A stretch of 55,551 bases of DNA from Candidatus Melainabacteria bacterium (GTDB lineage Bacteria; Cyanobacteriota; Vampirovibrionia; Vampirovibrionales; Vampirovibrionaceae). Location: contig CABHPA010000019.1 of assembly GCA_902168245.1 (NCBI GenBank), forward strand, positions 1-55,551. The letters run 5' to 3'. Every line of letters starts with the position of its first letter. The first letter of the stretch is position 1. The notes beneath the pieces were generated by a model. It was not told where the DNA came from, ran no database searches, and worked only from the letters and a program-made list of their open reading frames with translations. The translations under genes and the position numbers were made by a program. Below, piece after piece: positions 52,471 to 55,551 of this stretch.

Positions 52471-52499
52471 TGGTATATAAAAACCAGGTGGTATATACT
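52471..52499 (+). promoter_or_regulatory. Promoter with direct repeats before the peroxiredoxin gene
   Basis: TATACT (52494-52499) ends 6 bases before the ATG at 52506, so the transcript would be leaderless or nearly so; there is no Shine-Dalgarno. TGGTATATA occurs twice (52471-52479 and 52489-52497), 18 bases apart, suggesting two -10-like boxes or a regulator site. Confidence 0.45.
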
Positions 52500-52505
52500 G
52501 GCATC

Positions 52506-52994
52506 ATGAGCGCCTTGTTTAAACCTTCCTCGTTACTAGCCATCGGCGACACCGCCCCGGATTTCGAACTAAAAAGCCAGGCCGGGGAAACCGTCAGTCT
52601 GTATAAAACCCTGCAAACCGGCTGGGTGGTTCTCTTCTTTTACCCAAAAGATCACTCGCCGGTCTGCACCACGGAAGTCTGCGCCTTTCGCGATGCGTAT
52701 GCCAACTTCAGGGAAACAGGCGCCGAGTTGCTGGGCATTAGCGAAGATTCAGAGGAATCCCACAGGGCGTTCTCTCAAAAGCAGCGTTTGCCCTTCCCAT
52801 TGCTCTGCGATCCGGGCGGCTCGGTGGCGAAACGTTACGGAGTTCTCAAAGCCTTCGGCCTGATTCCCGGCAGGGCAACCTTTGTGATTGATCCCCAGCA
52901 CACGGTGAGGCTGGCTTATTCCGATCTCCTGAACGGCAAGGCCCATATCGAAAAAGCGCTCCAACTGCTTCACCAGCAATACCCTAACCAGTGA
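52506..52994 (+). CDS. Peroxiredoxin (BCP/PrxQ type)
   Basis: A 162-residue thiol peroxidase that reduces H2O2 and organic hydroperoxides. The peroxidatic Cys54 and a second Cys59 lie in HSPVCTTEVCAFRD, five residues apart as in PrxQ; the usual TPGC is HSPVC here. The start FKPSSLLAIGDTAPDFEL and GLIPGRATFVIDPQH are family blocks. The frame opens six codons earlier, inside the promoter, so MSALF is the likely start. It ends 7 bases before the ABC ATPase, possibly one operon. Confidence 0.9.
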   Translation: MSALFKPSSLLAIGDTAPDFELKSQAGETVSLYKTLQTGWVVLFFYPKDHSPVCTTEVCAFRDAYANFRETGAELLGISEDSEESHRAFSQKQRLPFPLLCDPGGSVAKRYGVLKAFGLIPGRATFVIDPQHTVRLAYSDLLNGKAHIEKALQLLHQQYPNQ

Positions 52995-53001
52995 GTTCAG
53001 C

Positions 53002-53718
53002 ATGTCCCAAGCATCCTCCCAAAGCCAACCGGATACACAGCCCGTCATCGTCGCCAACCAGCTCAGCAAGCACTATGGCGAACATCATGTCAACGCCCTG
53101 AAAGGCGTTTCTCTGACGATTCAGCCAGGGGAATTCGTGGCGCTAATGGGGCCAAGCGGTTGCGGCAAAAGTACGCTGCTCAATATTTTAGGCACCATCG
53201 ACCGGCCCACCCACGGACAACTGCTGATTCACGGCCAAGACGTGTTCAGCCAGGACGAGAAGGACTTAACCCGCTTCCGGCGCGAGCAACTGGGCTTTGT
53301 CTTCCAGTTTTTCAATTTGCTAAGCACCTTGACCGTTGCCGAAAACGTGTCTCTGCCACTGGATTTGAATCCCGCCATGAAGGAACCGGAGCGACAACAA
53401 ACCGTAAACGCCATGCTGGAAAAAGTAGGCATGGCCCACCGGGCCGATTTTTACCCGGCCCAGCTTTCCGGTGGGGAAATGCAACGGGTGGCCATTGCCC
53501 GCGCGCTGGTGCATCAGCCGCAAATTATTCTGGCGGATGAGCCCACCGGCAACCTGGACACCGAAAACGGGGAAGCGATCCTGAATCTGTTGAAAAACCT
53601 CTCGCAAGAAGGCTGGCAAGTCATCCTCATGGCCACCCACAGCGAAGAGGCCGCCCGTTACGCCCATCGGGTGATTCGCATGAAGGACGGGCAAATTCGC
53701 GATGTTCGCCATGGCTGA
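53002..53718 (+). CDS. ABC transporter ATP-binding protein (LolD/MacB type)
   Basis: A 238-residue ATPase: Walker A MGPSGCGKST, Q-loop FVFQFFNLLSTLTVAENV, signature LSGGEMQRVAIARAL, Walker B IILADEPTGNLD, and H-loop MATHSEEAA. The DEPTGNLD and QFFNL features match the LolD/MacB/FtsE branch, which works mechanically with FtsX-type permeases to move lipoproteins, lipids or peptides across the envelope rather than to import. It overlaps the permease gene by 8 bases, so the two are translationally coupled. Confidence 0.93.
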   Translation: MSQASSQSQPDTQPVIVANQLSKHYGEHHVNALKGVSLTIQPGEFVALMGPSGCGKSTLLNILGTIDRPTHGQLLIHGQDVFSQDEKDLTRFRREQLGFVFQFFNLLSTLTVAENVSLPLDLNPAMKEPERQQTVNAMLEKVGMAHRADFYPAQLSGGEMQRVAIARALVHQPQIILADEPTGNLDTENGEAILNLLKNLSQEGWQVILMATHSEEAARYAHRVIRMKDGQIRDVRHG

Positions 53719-55534
53719 ATTCCGCAAGTGGGTTTCCCGCCTGATTTTGCGCTCGCTCTGGCAAAACAAGCTTCGCACCCTGCTCACCATTCTGGGCGTC
53801 ATGCTGGGCGTGGGGATTTTGCTGGCCATTAACCTGGCTAACGATATGGCTTTGGGCAATTTCAAGGACAGCATTGATCGGGTGAGCGGCAAGAGTAACC
53901 TGAGCATTCGCCCCACCCAGAGCGATGGGCTGGATGAACGCCTACTGAATGCGCTGCGCTGGGTCTGGCTATTGCCCGGCAATGAGCGGAGCCGGTTCAT
54001 TCCGGGGATTGAGCAAACCGCTCTGTGGGCCAGTTCCTCGCAAAGCGCCCCTGAAGCTGGGAAGCCGCCCTCACAAGAAGTCGTGCAAATGCTGGGCATG
54101 GACATGTTGGGGACTGTGCGGGATTCCCAGGGCAATATGAAACTAATGGCCCACACCAACAACCCGCTGGATATTCTAAAGCCCAATCGCGCATACATCG
54201 GCGAAAGCCTCGCCAAAGCGCATCACCTGAAACCCGGCGATACGTTCAAGCTTTACCTGAACGACGGTATTTCCTCTTTCACCGTTGCGGGGGTTCTCTC
54301 CGAAAGTGGACTGGGCAATGCCTATGGCGGCAGTTTGGTAGTGATGGATCTTTCCACCGCGCAAGAAGCGTTCCGCATGAAAGGGATGCTCAGCAAAATT
54401 GATTTGATTGTGCCGGAAGATCTGCTGCCAGCGGTGCAGGCCAAGCTTGAAAAAGAGCTTCCCGCCGGGCTGGGGGTGCAGCGCCCCACCCAGCGCAGCG
54501 CCCAGGTGGAAAAAATGATTCGCTCCTATCAGTACAACCTCACCACGCTCAGCTTTATTGCCCTTTTGGTGGGCGTCTTCCTGATTTACAACACCATGTC
54601 CATCACCATTATCCGCCGCAGACCCGATATTGGCACCCTGCGCGCCATCGGTTTTTCCCGGCGACAGATTTTCGGCCTGTTTCTGGTGGAAGCCCTGATT
54701 ATTGGCCTGACAGGCACCCTGCTGGGCATTGGGTTCGGGGTCATTCTTTCCAAGTTTGCGGCGCAGGCCGTCGCCACCACCATTGCCAACTTGTACACCG
54801 GGCAGGTACTGGACATGTTTTCGGTCAACCCGTGGATGCTGGCGCAAGCCTTTGTGTTCGGCATTTTAATGACCCTGGTTGGCGCTCTGGCTCCCGTTCT
54901 GGAGGCCACCAGCATTGCCCCCGCCGAGGCCAGCCGCCGGGCCTCTTATGAATCCCGAATCGTGCAAGCCTCCGGCAAACTGAGCCTGATTGGGGCGGGA
55001 TTGGCGGCGGTCGCGCTGGTGAGTTCTTCCCTGCCGCCTGTTTCCGGGCTCCCGGTGTTTGGGTTTGTTTCCGCGTTTACCACCATTTTAGCGGCCGCCT
55101 TGTGGATTCCCCTGCTGGTTAAACTCAGCCTGACGGCCCTACTTCCGCTGCTTAAAAAATGCTTCCAGACCGAAGGCCGACTGGCCGGACTGATTTTGCG
55201 CGGCGCATTGGGCCGAACCGCTGTGGCCATTGCCAGCCTGATGATTGGCATTGCCATGATGGTAAGCTTGGCAGTGATGATCAGCAGCTTCCGGCAAACC
55301 GTGATTAGCTGGGTGCAGCAAACGCTTAAAGCCGATTTATGGGTGGAGCCGGTTTCCAAGTTCGGCAGCAAACAGACGGGGCGAATCAATCCGCAGGCGG
55401 TCGCCGCCATTCGCAAGTTGCCGGGCGTGGCAGCGGTGGACGCCTTCTACGAGTTTCCCATTCAATACCACGGCAACCCCACCCACTTGGGCGTAGGGGA
55501 TTTTGAGGTGCTTGCCAAACACGGCAACCTGCTG
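53711..55534 (+). CDS. FtsX-family ABC permease, 3' end missing
   Basis: The frame opens at ATG 53711 (overlapping the ATPase gene) and has no stop before the end, so about 608 residues are genuine here. It has an N-terminal TM helix (TLLTILGVMLGVGILLAI), a large periplasmic MacB-like domain, and an FtsX core of three helices (SFIALLVGVFLIYNTMS, EALIIGLTGTLLGIGFGVIL, AFVFGILMTLVGALAPVL). A second TM group follows (LIGAGLAAVALVSS and beyond) and the start of a second periplasmic domain. Length above 600 with duplicated halves fits the DevC/SalY large-permease type rather than LolC/E. The feature stops at 55534 because the adapter begins there. Confidence 0.9.
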
Positions 55535-55551
55535 CTGTCTCTTATACACAT
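55535..55551 (+). other. Nextera transposon mosaic-end adapter sequence (artefact)
   Basis: CTGTCTCTTATACACAT equals the first 17 bases of the Tn5/Nextera mosaic end as read at the end of an insert. It is the last sequence of the window, so the contig ends in library adapter. Translations across it, LSLIHI forward and MYKRQ reverse, are artefact peptides and not biology. Confidence 0.96.

Noticed and set aside
55337..55549. Minus-strand frame starting MYKRQ at the right edge
   Set aside because: The N-terminus is translated from the Nextera adapter, and the remainder is antisense to the permease gene.
1..55551. CRISPR arrays, insertion sequences, integrase/att sites, rRNA, tRNA, HIP1 (GCGATCGC) enrichment
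   Set aside because: No regular spacer-repeat pattern, transposase or integrase frame, cloverleaf or frequent HIP1 octamer was seen on either strand by eye.

Overview
This 55.6 kb window is a chromosomal stretch of a diderm (Gram-negative) bacterium with moderate-to-high GC. It is almost fully coding, mixes housekeeping and accessory genes, and uses good sigma70-type promoters and Shine-Dalgarno sites. Its gene mix fits a non-photosynthetic member of the Cyanobacteriota (Vampirovibrionia/Melainabacteria type). The pointers are an AMIN-domain protein, PilT and a type IV pilin, a Flp pilin, a GH57 branching enzyme plus a GH57 glucanotransferase, a possible Tic20-like membrane protein, an Rcp1-like response regulator beside a multi-PAS kinase, cytochrome bd, and class I ribonucleotide reductase behind a B12 riboswitch. 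The lineage is an inference from gene content; no rRNA is present and no tRNA was noticed.

Layout. 1-6.4 kb: 5' end of an AMIN-domain gene, a coupled serS-pilT unit, two small envelope proteins, glnA with a textbook terminator, and a type IV pilin-like protein. 6.4-13.7 kb: an exopolysaccharide module on the minus strand, with a BcsA-like cellulose synthase carrying three tandem PilZ domains, a large TPR/beta-barrel BcsC-like protein and a cupin. 14-17.7 kb: a membrane protein, a secreted START-like protein and a Slt70-type lytic transglycosylase. 17.7-21.7 kb: two GH57 enzymes of glycogen metabolism. 21.8-27.5 kb: AIM24, an M24 peptidase homologue, recA, ymdB, yqeK-rsfS and queD.

27.6-35.6 kb is a signalling/respiration island: a PAS histidine kinase with a NarL-type regulator and a CBS protein on the minus strand; then, on the plus strand, two tandem paralogous small proteins with a GntR-like winged-helix motif coupled to a universal stress protein, a GerMN protein and cydAB. 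35.8-39.4 kb holds a six-PAS histidine kinase and its single-domain receiver. 39.8-43.7 kb is a cobalamin riboswitch controlling nrdB-nrdA. 43.8-55.5 kb contains a long Flp-type pilin, a CHASE2 adenylate cyclase, an unrecognised HExxH protein, an alpha/beta hydrolase, an HdeD-like protein with a promoter/operator and a structured leader, a TPR protein, a 44-residue DRR-rich miniprotein, tsaC, a peroxiredoxin and a LolD/MacB-like ABC transporter whose permease runs off the end.

The last 17 bases match a Nextera transposon mosaic end, so the right edge is an assembly/adapter artefact. The best candidates for something undescribed are the tandem winged-helix/UspA cassette, the triple-PilZ cellulose synthase, the HExxH protein and the structured leader upstream of the HdeD homologue.
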